A DNA stretch of 64,000 nt from JAMXLO01 sp963832895 (lineage in GTDB: Bacteria; Pseudomonadota; Alphaproteobacteria; Acetobacterales; Acetobacteraceae). Both the position numbers and the translations under genes were made by a program. The stretch is taken from the NCBI GenBank assembly GCA_963832895.1, contig CAWHVQ010000010.1, positions 62,001-126,000 of the forward strand, in the 5' to 3' direction. The notes beneath the pieces were generated by a model that had not been told where the DNA came from, did not search any database, and saw nothing but the letters and a program-made list of their open reading frames with translations. Of this stretch, positions 50,938 through 60,438 are shown one piece after another (positions within the stretch are counted from its first letter, which is position 1; each line of letters starts with the position of its first letter).

Positions 50938-53812
50938 ATGGCAGGCGTTGACATCCTCGCTTCTGCATTCAGCGGCGCGAACGCCGCGTTCCTGAGCGAG
51001 CAATATGCCCGCTGGGCGGCCAACCCGCATTCCGTCGATCCGACGTTCGCCGAATTGTTCGGGGCGCTGAACGACGATGCGCGCGCGGTGCTGGAGGAGG
51101 CGACCGGTGCCTCCTGGGCGCCGCGTCATCCCGAGTACCGAGGAGGAGGTGCGTCCGGCCGTTGCCCAGGCGCCACGCCGGGCGCCGACAGTGTTGCAGT
51201 CAAACGAGCAGATCCGCGCCGCCACCATCGCCTCGCTGCGCGCACTGATGCTGATCCGCTCCTATCGCGTGCGCGGCCATCTGGAGGCGCGGCTCGACCC
51301 GCTCGGGCTGCAGATCCCCCGGCCGCATGCGGAACTCGACCCGCGCTCCTACGGCTTCACCGACAACGACCTCGACAAGCCAATCTTCATTGACAACGTG
51401 CTGGGCCGCGAAAGCGCCACACTGCGCGAAATCCAGACCATCCTGCGCGAGACCTATTGCGGGCCCATCGGCGTCGAGTTCATGCACATTCAGGATCCCG
51501 ACCAGAAGTCGTGGATCCAGCGCAAGGTGGAAGGCGCCCCCTGGCGCACCGCATTCGACGCCCGCGCCAAGCGCACAATCCTGACGCAGCTCACCGAGGC
51601 GGAAGGCTTCGAGGCGTTCTGCCAGAAGCGCTATGTCACCACCAAGCGCTTCGGCCTGGAGGGCGGCGAAGCCAGCATTCCAGCGTTGCACACGATCATA
51701 GAGACGGTGGCGTCGGCCGGCGTGTCGGAGATCGCCATCGGAATGCCGCATCGCGGCCGGCTGAACACGCTGGTCAATATTGTGAGGAAGCCGCTAACCG
51801 CGGTGTTCTCAGAGTTCGGCGGCGAGAGCTTCAAGCCCGACGACGTTCAGGGTTCGGGCGACGTGAAGTACCATCTCGGCACGTCCACCGATATCGATGT
51901 CGGCGGCCATAGCGTCCATCTGTCGCTGCAGCCCAATCCGTCGCACCTGGAAGCCGTCGATCCCGTGGTGATCGGCAAGGTGCGCGCGCGCCAGGACGAG
52001 GCGGGCGACACGCAGCGGCGCAGCTCGGTGATGGCCATCCTCATGCATGGCGACGCAGCGTTCGCCGGCCAGGGCCTGGTGTATGAGACGCTGGCGATGA
52101 GCCAGCTCATCGGCTACCGAACCGGTGGCACGGTGCATCTGGTGGTGAATAATCAGATCGGCTTCACCACGGTGCCTGCGCACGCCTATTCCGGCCTCTA
52201 TTGCACCGATGTGGCGAAGTCGATCCAGGCGCCGATCCTGCACGTCAACGGCGACGACCCGGAGGCAGTGGTGTTCTGCGCGCGCATGGCCGCAGAGTTC
52301 CGCATGCGCTTCGCCACCGACATCGTGCTGGACATCGTCTGCTATCGCCGCCACGGACACAACGAGACCGACGAGCCGGCATTCACCCAGCCGCTGATGT
52401 ACCGCGCGATCAACCAGACCAAGACCACGCGCTCGCTGTACGCCGAGAGGCTTGTCGCGGAAGGCGTGATCAGCACGCCCGAAGGGCAGGCAATGTGGGA
52501 CGAGTTCGCGCAGACGCTGGAGGACGCGAATGCGGCCGGCAAATCCTACAAGCCCAACAAGGCCGACTGGCTTGAAGGGCACTGGACGGGCATGTCGCAG
52601 GCCGACCCGGAGGCCGAACGCATCGAGCACGCCACCGCCGTCAGCCGCGAAACGCTCAAACGCATAGGCACTGCGCTGACCCGCGTTCCCGCCGGCTTCG
52701 AGGTGCATCCGCGCATCGGCCGTCAGCTCGAGGCGAAGCGTGAGATGCTGGAGTCAGGCGGGGGGATCGATTGGACGACTGGCGAGGCACTCGCGTTCGG
52801 CTCGCTGCTGCTGGAAGGTCATCGCGTGCGTCTCTCCGGCGAGGACAGCCAGCGCGGCACGTTCAGCCAACGTCACGCTGTGCTGATCGACCAGGTAAAC
52901 CAGAACGAATACGTGCCGCTGAACAACATCGGGCGCGACCAGGCGCGGATCGAGATCTACAACTCGCTGCTCTCGGAAGCTGGCGTGCTGGGCTTCGAAT
53001 ACGGATACACGCTGGCTGATCCACGCACCCTGGTGATGTGGGAGGCGCAGTTCGGCGACTTCGCCAACGGCGCGCAGGTCATCATCGACCAGTTCCTGGC
53101 GAGTGGCGAAAGCAAGTGGCTGCGCATGTCCGGCCTGACGCTGTTGCTGCCGCACGGCTACGAAGGTCAGGGGCCGGAACACTCGTCGGCGCGTATTGAG
53201 CGCTATCTTCAGCTTTGTGCGGAACGCAACATGTGCGTGGCCAACCTGACCACGCCGGCCAACTACTTCCACGCGCTGCGCCGGCAACTGAAGCGCAACT
53301 TCCGCAAGCCGCTGGTGATCTTCACGCCAAAGTCGCTGCTGCGACACAAGCTGGCAGTCTCATTGGTGGCTGATATGGCGGAGGGCAGTGCATTCCGCTT
53401 TGTCATCCCCGAGACCTATTCCATCAAACCACCGGAGCAGGTGAAGCGTGTCGTGCTCTGCTCCGGCAAGGTGTACTACGACCTGTTGACGGAGCGGCGC
53501 GACAGGGCGATCGACGACGTAGCCATCATGCGACTGGAACAGATCTATCCGTTTCCGGAAAAGACCCTGACTCGGGAACTGACACCCTATGGCAACGCCG
53601 AATTGGTGTGGTGCCAGGAGGAACCGGAGAATATGGGCGCTTGGAACTTTGTCGATCGACGGCTCGAGAAGGTGCTTGTTGGAATGAGCGGTGCCGGCAG
53701 GCGTCCTGTCTATGCCGGTCGCGACGCAGCCGCCAGCCCCGCCACCGGCTCCGCTCGCGCGCATGGTGCGGAACAGGCGGCGCTGGTCGCGGCCGCGCTG
53801 GGAACCGCGTGA
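50938..53812 (+). CDS. sucA: 2-oxoglutarate dehydrogenase E1, apparent frameshift
   Basis: Thiamine-dependent E1 of the 2-oxoglutarate dehydrogenase complex in the TCA cycle. The N-terminus from ATG 50938 (SAFSGANAAFLSEQYARW, about 60 residues) is in one frame; from about 51120 the rest is in the +1 frame (IRSYRVRGHLEARLDPLGL, GMPHRGRLNTLVNI, HGDAAFAGQG, NNQIGFTT, EGQGPEHSSARIER). Skipping one base after SWAPR restores a protein of about 957 residues, the usual size. The N-terminal helix is the part that binds E2, so a true break would impair the complex; a consensus error is more likely. Followed two bases later by sucB. Confidence 0.9.
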
Positions 53813-53813
53813 C

Positions 53814-55088
53814 ATGGCAACCGAGATCAACGTCCCGACCCTTGGCGAGAGCGTGACATCAGCCACCGTCGCACGCTGGATGAAGCACGAAGGTGAGGCG
53901 GTCGCCGCCGACGAACCGCTGGTTGAACTGGAAACCGACAAGGTGACGGTGGAGGTGAACGCACCGACGGCCGGTGTGCTGACTTCGATCAGTGCACCGG
54001 AGGGCAGCGAGGTTCCGGTCGGCGCGCTGCTCGGTTTGTTGGAGGCCGGGGCAGGCGCCGCAACCGCCGCACCGAGGGCCGCTGCGGCGCCCACGCCACC
54101 GCCCGCGCCACGCCCGGCAGCGATGCCGCAGGCCGGGGTGAATGCACCGCCCCGCGCACTTGGGCCGGTCGCACGTCCGGCCACGCCGCCGGCGGATGTT
54201 GCGGCTCACGCCCCGCTGCCTGCTGCCGCCAAGCTGATCGAGGAACAGCATCTCTCGGCCGAACGGATCGGCGAGGGCAGTGGCAAGGACGGCCGCATCA
54301 CCAAAGGCGACGTGCTGGCGTTTCTGAACCGTCCCACACGGGCACCGGCACTCGCGCCCATCGCGAAGCCGGTGCGCGAAGCGGAGCCACGCGAGGAGCG
54401 TGTGCGCATGACGCGCCTGCGCCGCACGATCGCCGTGCGACTGAAGGAGGCGCAGAACACCGCCGCGATGCTGACCACCTTCAACGAGGTGGACATGTCG
54501 GCGGTTATGGCACTGCGCAGCGAGTATCGTGCAGCATTCGAGAAGAAGCACGACGGCGTCCGCCTTGGCTTCATGTCGTTCTTCGTGAAGGCGTGCGTGG
54601 CCGCGCTGAAGGAGTTCCCTGCGGTCAACGCCGAGATCGACGGCGACGACATCGTCTACAAGAACTTCGTGCACATGGGCATCGCGGTCGGTGGATCGGC
54701 CGGCCTTGTCGTGCCGGTGATCCGCGACGTCGATGCGATGAGCTTCGCCGAGATCGAGCGCGCCATCGCGGACTTTGGCCGCCGTGCGCGCGACGGCGCG
54801 TTGAAGCTGGACGAACTGACCGGTGGGACGTTTAGCATCACCAACGGCGGGGTGTATGGCTCGCTGATGTCAACGCCGATCCTGAACCCGCCGCAGTCGG
54901 GCATCCTGGGAATGCACAAGATCCAGGAACGGCCGATGGTGGTGGCAGGGAAGATCGAGGTGCGGCCAATGATGTATCTCGCGCTGAGCTATGATCATCG
55001 CATCGTCGATGGCAGCGAGGCGGTCAGCTTCCTGGTGCGTGTAAAGGAAGGCGTTGAGGACCCGCGCCGCTTGTTGTTGGGGCTTTGA
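53814..55088 (+). CDS. sucB: Dihydrolipoamide succinyltransferase E2
   Basis: A 424-residue E2 core. Lipoyl domain at residues 1-75 with the lipoylated Lys in ETDKVTVEV; Ala/Pro-rich linker; peripheral-subunit-binding domain near 145-180 (AAKLIEEQHLSAERIGEGSG); catalytic domain with YDHRIVDG (His and Asp of the active site). Transfers succinyl from lipoamide to CoA. The ATG at 53814 is one base after the sucA stop; the longer frame is sucA in another frame. Confidence 0.95.
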   Translation: MATEINVPTLGESVTSATVARWMKHEGEAVAADEPLVELETDKVTVEVNAPTAGVLTSISAPEGSEVPVGALLGLLEAGAGAATAAPRAAAAPTPPPAPRPAAMPQAGVNAPPRALGPVARPATPPADVAAHAPLPAAAKLIEEQHLSAERIGEGSGKDGRITKGDVLAFLNRPTRAPALAPIAKPVREAEPREERVRMTRLRRTIAVRLKEAQNTAAMLTTFNEVDMSAVMALRSEYRAAFEKKHDGVRLGFMSFFVKACVAALKEFPAVNAEIDGDDIVYKNFVHMGIAVGGSAGLVVPVIRDVDAMSFAEIERAIADFGRRARDGALKLDELTGGTFSITNGGVYGSLMSTPILNPPQSGILGMHKIQERPMVVAGKIEVRPMMYLALSYDHRIVDGSEAVSFLVRVKEGVEDPRRLLLGL

Positions 55089-55094
55089 TGCTGC

Positions 55095-56477
55095 ATGAGT
55101 GACTCCTTCGACATCATCATCATCGGCTCCGGCCCCGGTGGTTACGTCTGCGCCATCCGCGCAGCACAGCTCGGCATGAAGGTTGCTTGTGTCGAGAAGC
55201 GCGCCACGCTGGGCGGTACCTGCCTGAATATCGGCTGCATTCCCTCCAAGGCGCTGCTGCAGTCATCCGAGGAATTCCATCACGCAGCGCATGCGCTGAA
55301 AGACCACGGCGTGCTGGTGGACAGCGTGAAGCTTGATCTCGCCCGTATGCAGGCACGTAAGGCCGAGGTAGTTGCCGCCAACGTGAAGGGCGTCGAGTTC
55401 CTGTTCCGCAAAAACAAGGTAACGTGGCTCAAGGGCACTGGCCGCATCACGGCACCGGGCAAGGTCGACGTCGACGGCACCACCTATGATGCCAAATACA
55501 TCGTCATGGCCACCGGTTCGGAAAGCGTGCCGCTTGCGGGCGTCGAAGTGGATGAGAAACAGATCGTCACGTCCACCGGCGGTCTGGAACTCGACCGCGT
55601 ACCGGGCCATTTCGTGGTGATCGGCGGCGGCTACATCGGTTTGGAACTCGGCAGCGTCTGGCGGCGGCTGGGCGCGCAGGTGACGGTGGTGGAGTTTCTT
55701 GACCGTATCGTGCCTACCATGGATGCCGAGGTGGCCAAGGCCTTCGAACGCATCCTGACGCGCCAGGGCATGAAGTTCCGTCTCGGCATGAAGGTGACCG
55801 GCGCACGCAAGGGCAACGACGGCGTGACGTTGACCATCGAACCGGCAAAGGGCGGTGAGGCGGAGGAACTGCAGGCCGACATTGTGCTGCTGTCGATCGG
55901 CAGGCGGCCGTTCACCGATGGCGTCGGAGCGGGCGTTGAGCTGGACGAGCGTGGCCGGGTGAAGACTGACGCGCATTACGCGACCAATGTTCCCGGCATC
56001 TACGCAATCGGCGATGCGATCGCCGGACCGATGCTGGCGCACAAGGCGGAAGAGGAAGGTGTTGCGCTGGCCGAACTTCTCGCCGGCCAGGCAGGGCATG
56101 TGAACTACGGAGCGATCCCTGGCGTTGTGTATACGTGGCCGGAGGTTGCTGCGGTTGGGCAGACCGAGGAGGAACTGAAAGCCGCCGGCATAGCCTACAA
56201 CATCGGCAAGTTTCCGTTCACCGCGAACGGCCGCGCGCGTGCGATTGGCGAGACGGATGGCTTTGTGAAACTGCTGGCCGACAAAACGACCGATCGCCTG
56301 CTCGGCGCGCACATCATCGGACCTGATGCCGGTGCGCTGATCGCGGAGCTGGTCACCGCGATGGAATTCGGCGCCTCGGCCGAGGATGTCGCACGAACAT
56401 GCCACGCGCATCCCACGCTGAGCGAGGCGGTGAAGGAAGCGGCGCTAGCGGTCGCGGGACGCGCGCTGCATGTCTAG
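55095..56477 (+). CDS. lpdA: Dihydrolipoamide dehydrogenase E3
   Basis: A 460-residue flavoprotein that reoxidises dihydrolipoamide with NAD+. FAD motif IIIIGSGPGGYVCAIRAA; redox disulfide GGTCLNIGCIPSK; NAD motif VIGGGYIGLELGS; C-terminal active-site His in HAHPTLSE. It follows sucB by 6 bp, completing sucA-sucB-lpd, so it probably serves 2-oxoglutarate dehydrogenase specifically. Confidence 0.96.
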   Translation: MSDSFDIIIIGSGPGGYVCAIRAAQLGMKVACVEKRATLGGTCLNIGCIPSKALLQSSEEFHHAAHALKDHGVLVDSVKLDLARMQARKAEVVAANVKGVEFLFRKNKVTWLKGTGRITAPGKVDVDGTTYDAKYIVMATGSESVPLAGVEVDEKQIVTSTGGLELDRVPGHFVVIGGGYIGLELGSVWRRLGAQVTVVEFLDRIVPTMDAEVAKAFERILTRQGMKFRLGMKVTGARKGNDGVTLTIEPAKGGEAEELQADIVLLSIGRRPFTDGVGAGVELDERGRVKTDAHYATNVPGIYAIGDAIAGPMLAHKAEEEGVALAELLAGQAGHVNYGAIPGVVYTWPEVAAVGQTEEELKAAGIAYNIGKFPFTANGRARAIGETDGFVKLLADKTTDRLLGAHIIGPDAGALIAELVTAMEFGASAEDVARTCHAHPTLSEAVKEAALAVAGRALHV

Positions 56478-56498
56478 GGCCACACCCCGACAGCACAC

Positions 56499-56536
56499 TC
56501 CCCCTCCCCTCGCGAGAGGGGGCTGGGGGGAGGGGG
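56499..56536. repeat. C-run/G-run element between lpdA and pdxA
   Basis: CTCCCCCTCCCCTCGCGAGA followed by runs of G. CCCCTC and GAGGGG can pair around the CGCGA centre. It resembles the 5445 element in sequence (CACTCCCCCTCCCCT at both). Its G-rich right arm directly precedes the pdxA ATG and may serve as the ribosome site. Confidence 0.55.
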
Positions 56537-56537
56537 C

Positions 56538-57518
56538 ATGACACCGCTCGCTCTCACCATGGGCGATCCCGCCGGTATCGGCGGCGAGCTGACGTTGCGT
56601 GCCTGGCAGGCGCTACATCGTAGTGGTCCATGCTTCGTCGCGCTCGACGATCCACGGCGCCTTGCCGCGCTGTCGGCCGACGTGTCGATCGCTGAAATTG
56701 CCTCGCCCGAAGCAGCGCCCACAGTCTTTGCCGATGCGCTGCCTGTACTGCCGGTCAGCCTGGCCGCCACCCCGCATCCGGGCCGCCCCGACAAGAGCAA
56801 CGCCAAGGCGGTGATCGCCTCGATCGAGCGCGCTGCAGCGCTGTGCCTGAGCGGCGACGTCGGCGGCATGGTCACCAATCCGATCAACAAGGCCGCGCTC
56901 TACGACGCAGGTTTTGCCTATCCCGGCCATACCGAGTTCCTCGCAGCGCTGACCAATGCGAGCGGCAGGCAGATCATGATGCTGGTCAGCCCGGAATTGC
57001 GCGTCGTCCCGGTCACCGTGCACGCCTCGCTGCGCAATTCGATTGCCATGCTCTCCACCGAGGCCATTGTCGCGGCTGCGCGGACCACGGCCACCGCTCT
57101 AAAACGCGACTTCGCCATCGCGCGACCGCGTCTCGCCATCGCCGGGCTCAATCCACACGCCGGCGAGCAGGGAGCACTGGGGGACGAAGAGACCACACTC
57201 ATCGGCCCCGCCATTACCGCGTTGCGCGCCGAGGGGATCGATGCATCCGGCCCGTGGCCGCCAGACACGATGTTCACCGCGATCGCGCGCACCCGCTACG
57301 ATGCGGCGATCTGCATGTACCACGACCAGGCACTGATCCCGCTAAAGACGCTCGACATGGATCACGGCGTCAATGTCACGCTCGGCCTCCCAATCGTGCG
57401 CACCTCGCCCGATCACGGCACGGCGTACGACATCGCCGGCAAGGGCATCGCCAACCCCACCAGTCTGATCGCGGCCATCGAACTCGCCGCGGAGCTGGCA
57501 AGGCGACGCCATGCTTGA
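56538..57518 (+). CDS. pdxA: 4-hydroxythreonine-4-phosphate dehydrogenase
   Basis: A 326-residue enzyme of vitamin B6 synthesis. Starts ALTMGDPAGIGGEL; metal and substrate motifs FAYPGHTEFLA, LNPHAGEQG and CMYHDQALIPLK are all present. Oxidises 4-phosphohydroxy-threonine in the DXP-dependent PLP route. The start ATG at 56538 is preceded by a G-rich stretch. It overlaps the next gene by 8 bp. Confidence 0.95.
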   Translation: MTPLALTMGDPAGIGGELTLRAWQALHRSGPCFVALDDPRRLAALSADVSIAEIASPEAAPTVFADALPVLPVSLAATPHPGRPDKSNAKAVIASIERAAALCLSGDVGGMVTNPINKAALYDAGFAYPGHTEFLAALTNASGRQIMMLVSPELRVVPVTVHASLRNSIAMLSTEAIVAAARTTATALKRDFAIARPRLAIAGLNPHAGEQGALGDEETTLIGPAITALRAEGIDASGPWPPDTMFTAIARTRYDAAICMYHDQALIPLKTLDMDHGVNVTLGLPIVRTSPDHGTAYDIAGKGIANPTSLIAAIELAAELARRRHA

Positions 57519-57918
57519 GGACAAGGATGCGATCCGCGACCTGCTGCATCAGTATTGCTTCTTCATGGATGAGGGGCGCTTCAGCGAACTTTCGGCGCTG
57601 TTCAGCGAAGATGGCGAATGGATCGCCCCCTATCGCACGGCGAAGGGGCCCGCGGAGATTGCCGCATGGCTGCAGCAGTCGGTACCGCCGCGGCCGCGTC
57701 GCGTGCATTACGTGATGAACTCGATCATCGAATGCAGCGATGCGCGTGCAACCGCCCGCTCGAACTATCTGGTAATGGTCGAGGGCTCGGACGGCCCGCT
57801 GCCATCCGTCTGCGGCGTCTATGACGACGTGCTCGTGAAGCGTGCGGGCGGCTGGCGCTTTCAGAGCAGGCGGTTGATCCACGCGTTCAAGGGCGACATG
57901 GCACTGCGGCTACCCTGA
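57511..57918 (+). CDS. SnoaL-like (NTF2-fold) protein
   Basis: A 135-residue small alpha+beta-barrel protein of the SnoaL_4/NTF2 type: IRDLLHQYCFFMDEGRF, ALFSEDGEWIAPY, VHYVMNSIIECSD and WRFQSRRL are the usual elements. Members are hydratases, isomerases or ring-hydroxylating dioxygenase beta-like subunits; function here is unknown. Overlap with pdxA suggests one transcript, but metabolic linkage is not evident. Confidence 0.8.
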   Translation: MLEDKDAIRDLLHQYCFFMDEGRFSELSALFSEDGEWIAPYRTAKGPAEIAAWLQQSVPPRPRRVHYVMNSIIECSDARATARSNYLVMVEGSDGPLPSVCGVYDDVLVKRAGGWRFQSRRLIHAFKGDMALRLP

Positions 57919-58009
57919 TCATCCCGGCGCCGCGCCCTGCGTCTGGTTGCGCTCCCGGCAAGCGCCCGTATCCTATGACGCGGTCACGCCCAGGCTACAC
58001 ACAATGCCA

Positions 58010-59524
58010 CTACTTCCAACTGGCGAGGAAGAACCGCGGTAGCTCGTCCGCATACGGCTTGAAGTTGAGCTGCTTCGAGTAGCCGTAGGTCACCACGTAA
58101 GTGAACATCGGTACCCATGATGCCTTCTGGGTGATTAGCCTGATCGCCTCGGTGTAAGCCTTGCGCCGCTGGTCAGGGTCCACTGTCGCGCCGCCTGCCT
58201 CCACCCGCTCCCTGATCTCCGGATCACGCGTGTAGTCATTGCCAGTATAGGTGAAAAAGTTTGGCAATATAGCCGAGACGTCGTTGACCGAGTAGCTGCC
58301 CCAGGAGGCCAGTTCCAACGGGTTCTGTCCGGCAAGCGAACGCTGCACCTCGGCGGCAACCTGTAACTGAGTGATCTTCGTCTTGATCCCCACGGCCTCA
58401 AGATAGCCCCGCACCGCGCCAGCCCATTGCGGCAGTTCATAGGTCACCAGTTCGGTGTCGAAGCCATTGGGATAACCCGCCTCCGAAAGCAACTGCTTCG
58501 CCTTGTCCGGATCGTACGGGTAATGCATCGCCGCTCCCGCATCGCAGCCGAACTGCGTTGGGTAACAGGGCGTGTCGATCGCGCGCGAGCCGCCTTGCAT
58601 CAGCTGTTTGGCCATCGCCGCACGATCGATCGCGTAAACGATGGCGCGGCGCACTTTGTCGTTGGTTAGTGGATTGTCGGCGCCGGTGCGTCCGGCAGCA
58701 TCCATGCCGAGATACTCGACGCGCATCGATTCGGCACGCATCGCCTGCAGGTTCGGCTTCCGGTCCACGACGTCGAACTGCTCGGGGCTGAACTTCCAGA
58801 TCCAGTCGGCGCTGTCGCCAAGCAGCTCCGCCATCTCTGTGGCGGAGTCTGGCACCTGGTGGATGACGATCTTGCCGATCGCCGGCTTTCCCTTGGGGCT
58901 GTCTGAGTAATAGCCGTCGTACCGCTCCATATCCACCTCGGTGGTGCCGTCCACCCTGGTGATCCTGTATGGACCTGCGGCGACCGGGTGCTGCGAATAC
59001 TCCCGCGGTCCAACCTTTTCGCGATACGCCTTCGGCATAATGTAGAGCGTCATCGCCATGTAATCGAGTGCGGCGGGGAATACGCGCCTCAGTTCCACGC
59101 GCACATGAGTATCATCCACCTTGATCGCGTGATCGAGATAAGCGTAATTGCTCGGCGTGGCGACCTGCCTGTCAGTCAGGATCGAGTTGATCGTATACAC
59201 AACATCATCGGCCGACAGCTTGTCGCCATTGTGGAACGTGACATTGGGGCGCAGCTCGAACTCGAGCGTGGTCTCGTCCGTCCACTTGTAGGACTCGGCA
59301 ATCAGAGGCTTGAGCTGAAAGGTCTCCGGATCGCGGTAGACCAGCGAATCCCAGACCTGATGACCGAGCACGACGCCGGTGCGCTGTTGATTGTAGTATG
59401 GCGTGAGGTCGGTCACCGCATCGCGCCACGTTATACGCAGCGTATCGGCGGATTTCTGGGCGAAGGCAGGTGTGGCGCAAAGCAGTGTCGCCGTCAGGAT
59501 CGCACCACGCAAAGTCCTACGCAT
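58010..59524 (-). CDS. Peptide/nickel-type ABC transporter substrate-binding protein
   Basis: A 504-residue family-5 solute-binding protein. Signal peptide at residues 1-22 (MRRTLRGAILTATLLCATP, cleavage after AFA). Family segments: TLEFELRPNVTFHNGDKLSADDVVYT and YDPDKAKQLLSEAGYP (given in part). No permease or ATPase genes are adjacent, so it is an orphan or works with a system elsewhere. The start was chosen to give the signal peptide; the longer frame upstream is noncoding. Confidence 0.88.
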   Translation of the reverse strand: MRRTLRGAILTATLLCATPAFAQKSADTLRITWRDAVTDLTPYYNQQRTGVVLGHQVWDSLVYRDPETFQLKPLIAESYKWTDETTLEFELRPNVTFHNGDKLSADDVVYTINSILTDRQVATPSNYAYLDHAIKVDDTHVRVELRRVFPAALDYMAMTLYIMPKAYREKVGPREYSQHPVAAGPYRITRVDGTTEVDMERYDGYYSDSPKGKPAIGKIVIHQVPDSATEMAELLGDSADWIWKFSPEQFDVVDRKPNLQAMRAESMRVEYLGMDAAGRTGADNPLTNDKVRRAIVYAIDRAAMAKQLMQGGSRAIDTPCYPTQFGCDAGAAMHYPYDPDKAKQLLSEAGYPNGFDTELVTYELPQWAGAVRGYLEAVGIKTKITQLQVAAEVQRSLAGQNPLELASWGSYSVNDVSAILPNFFTYTGNDYTRDPEIRERVEAGGATVDPDQRRKAYTEAIRLITQKASWVPMFTYVVTYGYSKQLNFKPYADELPRFFLASWK

Positions 59525-59610
59525 CGCCCTGCCTCTGTCGCCGCCGTGGCGGCACGGCGGCGCCGCGTTCAATGTCCGCGGGGCGCCGGCCGGCAGAACT
59601 TCGGAGTTCC

Positions 59611-60393
59611 TCAGGCGATCGACGAGTTGAAGTTGCCGCCGTCGAGAATAAGGTTGTGGCCGACGATGAAGCCGATCTTTGCGGAGCACAGAAAGGCGCA
59701 GGCGTCGCCGAACTCAGCTGGATCGCCGACGCGCCCGGTGTAGGAGTTCTTCGCCCGCTCCTGCACCAGTTCATCGACCGGGCGGTTGGATGTGCGCGCC
59801 GCTTCCTGGAAGCCGCTGCGCAGACGATCGGTGAGGAACGGTCCGGGCAGGATGTTGTTGATGATCACGTTGTGCTTCGCGATCTGCCGCGCGAGGCCCG
59901 CGACAAAGCCGGTAAGGCCGGCGCGCGCGCCGTTGCTCATGCCAAGTTCCGGTATCGGCGACTTCACCGACGCCGAGGTGATGTTGACGATGCGGCCGAA
60001 CTTGCGCTCGATCATGCCGTCCACCACAGCCTTGATCAGGAAAATCGGCGTCAGCATGTTGGCATCGACCGCCTTGATCCATTCGTCGCGGCCCCATTCG
60101 CGGAAATCGCCGCGCGGCGGCCCGCCGGCGTTGTTCACCAGGATGTCGGGGTTGGGACACGCGGCGAGTGCCGCGGCGCGGCCGGCATCAGTGGTGATGT
60201 CGCCGGCAACAGGAGTGACCTTTACGCCGGTCTCCTTGCGGATCTCGCCGGCGGTCTTTTCCAGATCGGCCGCGGTGCGCGCGGTGATCACCAGATCGAC
60301 GCCCTCGCGTGCGAGCGAGATCGCGCAGGCGCGGCCAAGCCCTTTGCTTGCAGCGCAGACGATGGCTTTCTTGCCTCTAAGGCCGAGATCCAT
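59611..60393 (-). CDS. SDR-family oxidoreductase with altered catalytic motif
   Basis: A 260-residue Rossmann-fold protein of the FabG-like short-chain dehydrogenase group. Coenzyme motif VCAASKGLGRACA and NNAGG are present, and the catalytic Ser in ITSAS. The usual Y-x3-K is replaced: the segment reads ELGMSNGARAGL, so Ser/Met stands for Tyr and Arg for Lys. I recall this variant as a conserved subfamily, so it may have different chemistry. It lies 45 bp downstream of the VOC dioxygenase gene on the same strand. Confidence 0.82.
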   Translation of the reverse strand: MDLGLRGKKAIVCAASKGLGRACAISLAREGVDLVITARTAADLEKTAGEIRKETGVKVTPVAGDITTDAGRAAALAACPNPDILVNNAGGPPRGDFREWGRDEWIKAVDANMLTPIFLIKAVVDGMIERKFGRIVNITSASVKSPIPELGMSNGARAGLTGFVAGLARQIAKHNVIINNILPGPFLTDRLRSGFQEAARTSNRPVDELVQERAKNSYTGRVGDPAEFGDACAFLCSAKIGFIVGHNLILDGGNFNSSIA

Positions 60394-60438
60394 GGGGTTC
60401 CTCCTGTGGTGCCGATACGGTGTTATGAACGGATGAGC

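Noticed and set aside
48973..51393. 806-codon open frame on the plus strand across the RND pump genes
   Set aside because: It is antisense to the RND transporter and adaptor, whose sequence is clearly conserved. Only its last part (from 50938) is real coding: the sucA N-terminus.
59611..60393. Calling the SDR a standard FabG
   Set aside because: The catalytic Tyr and Lys are replaced and no fatty-acid genes are nearby.
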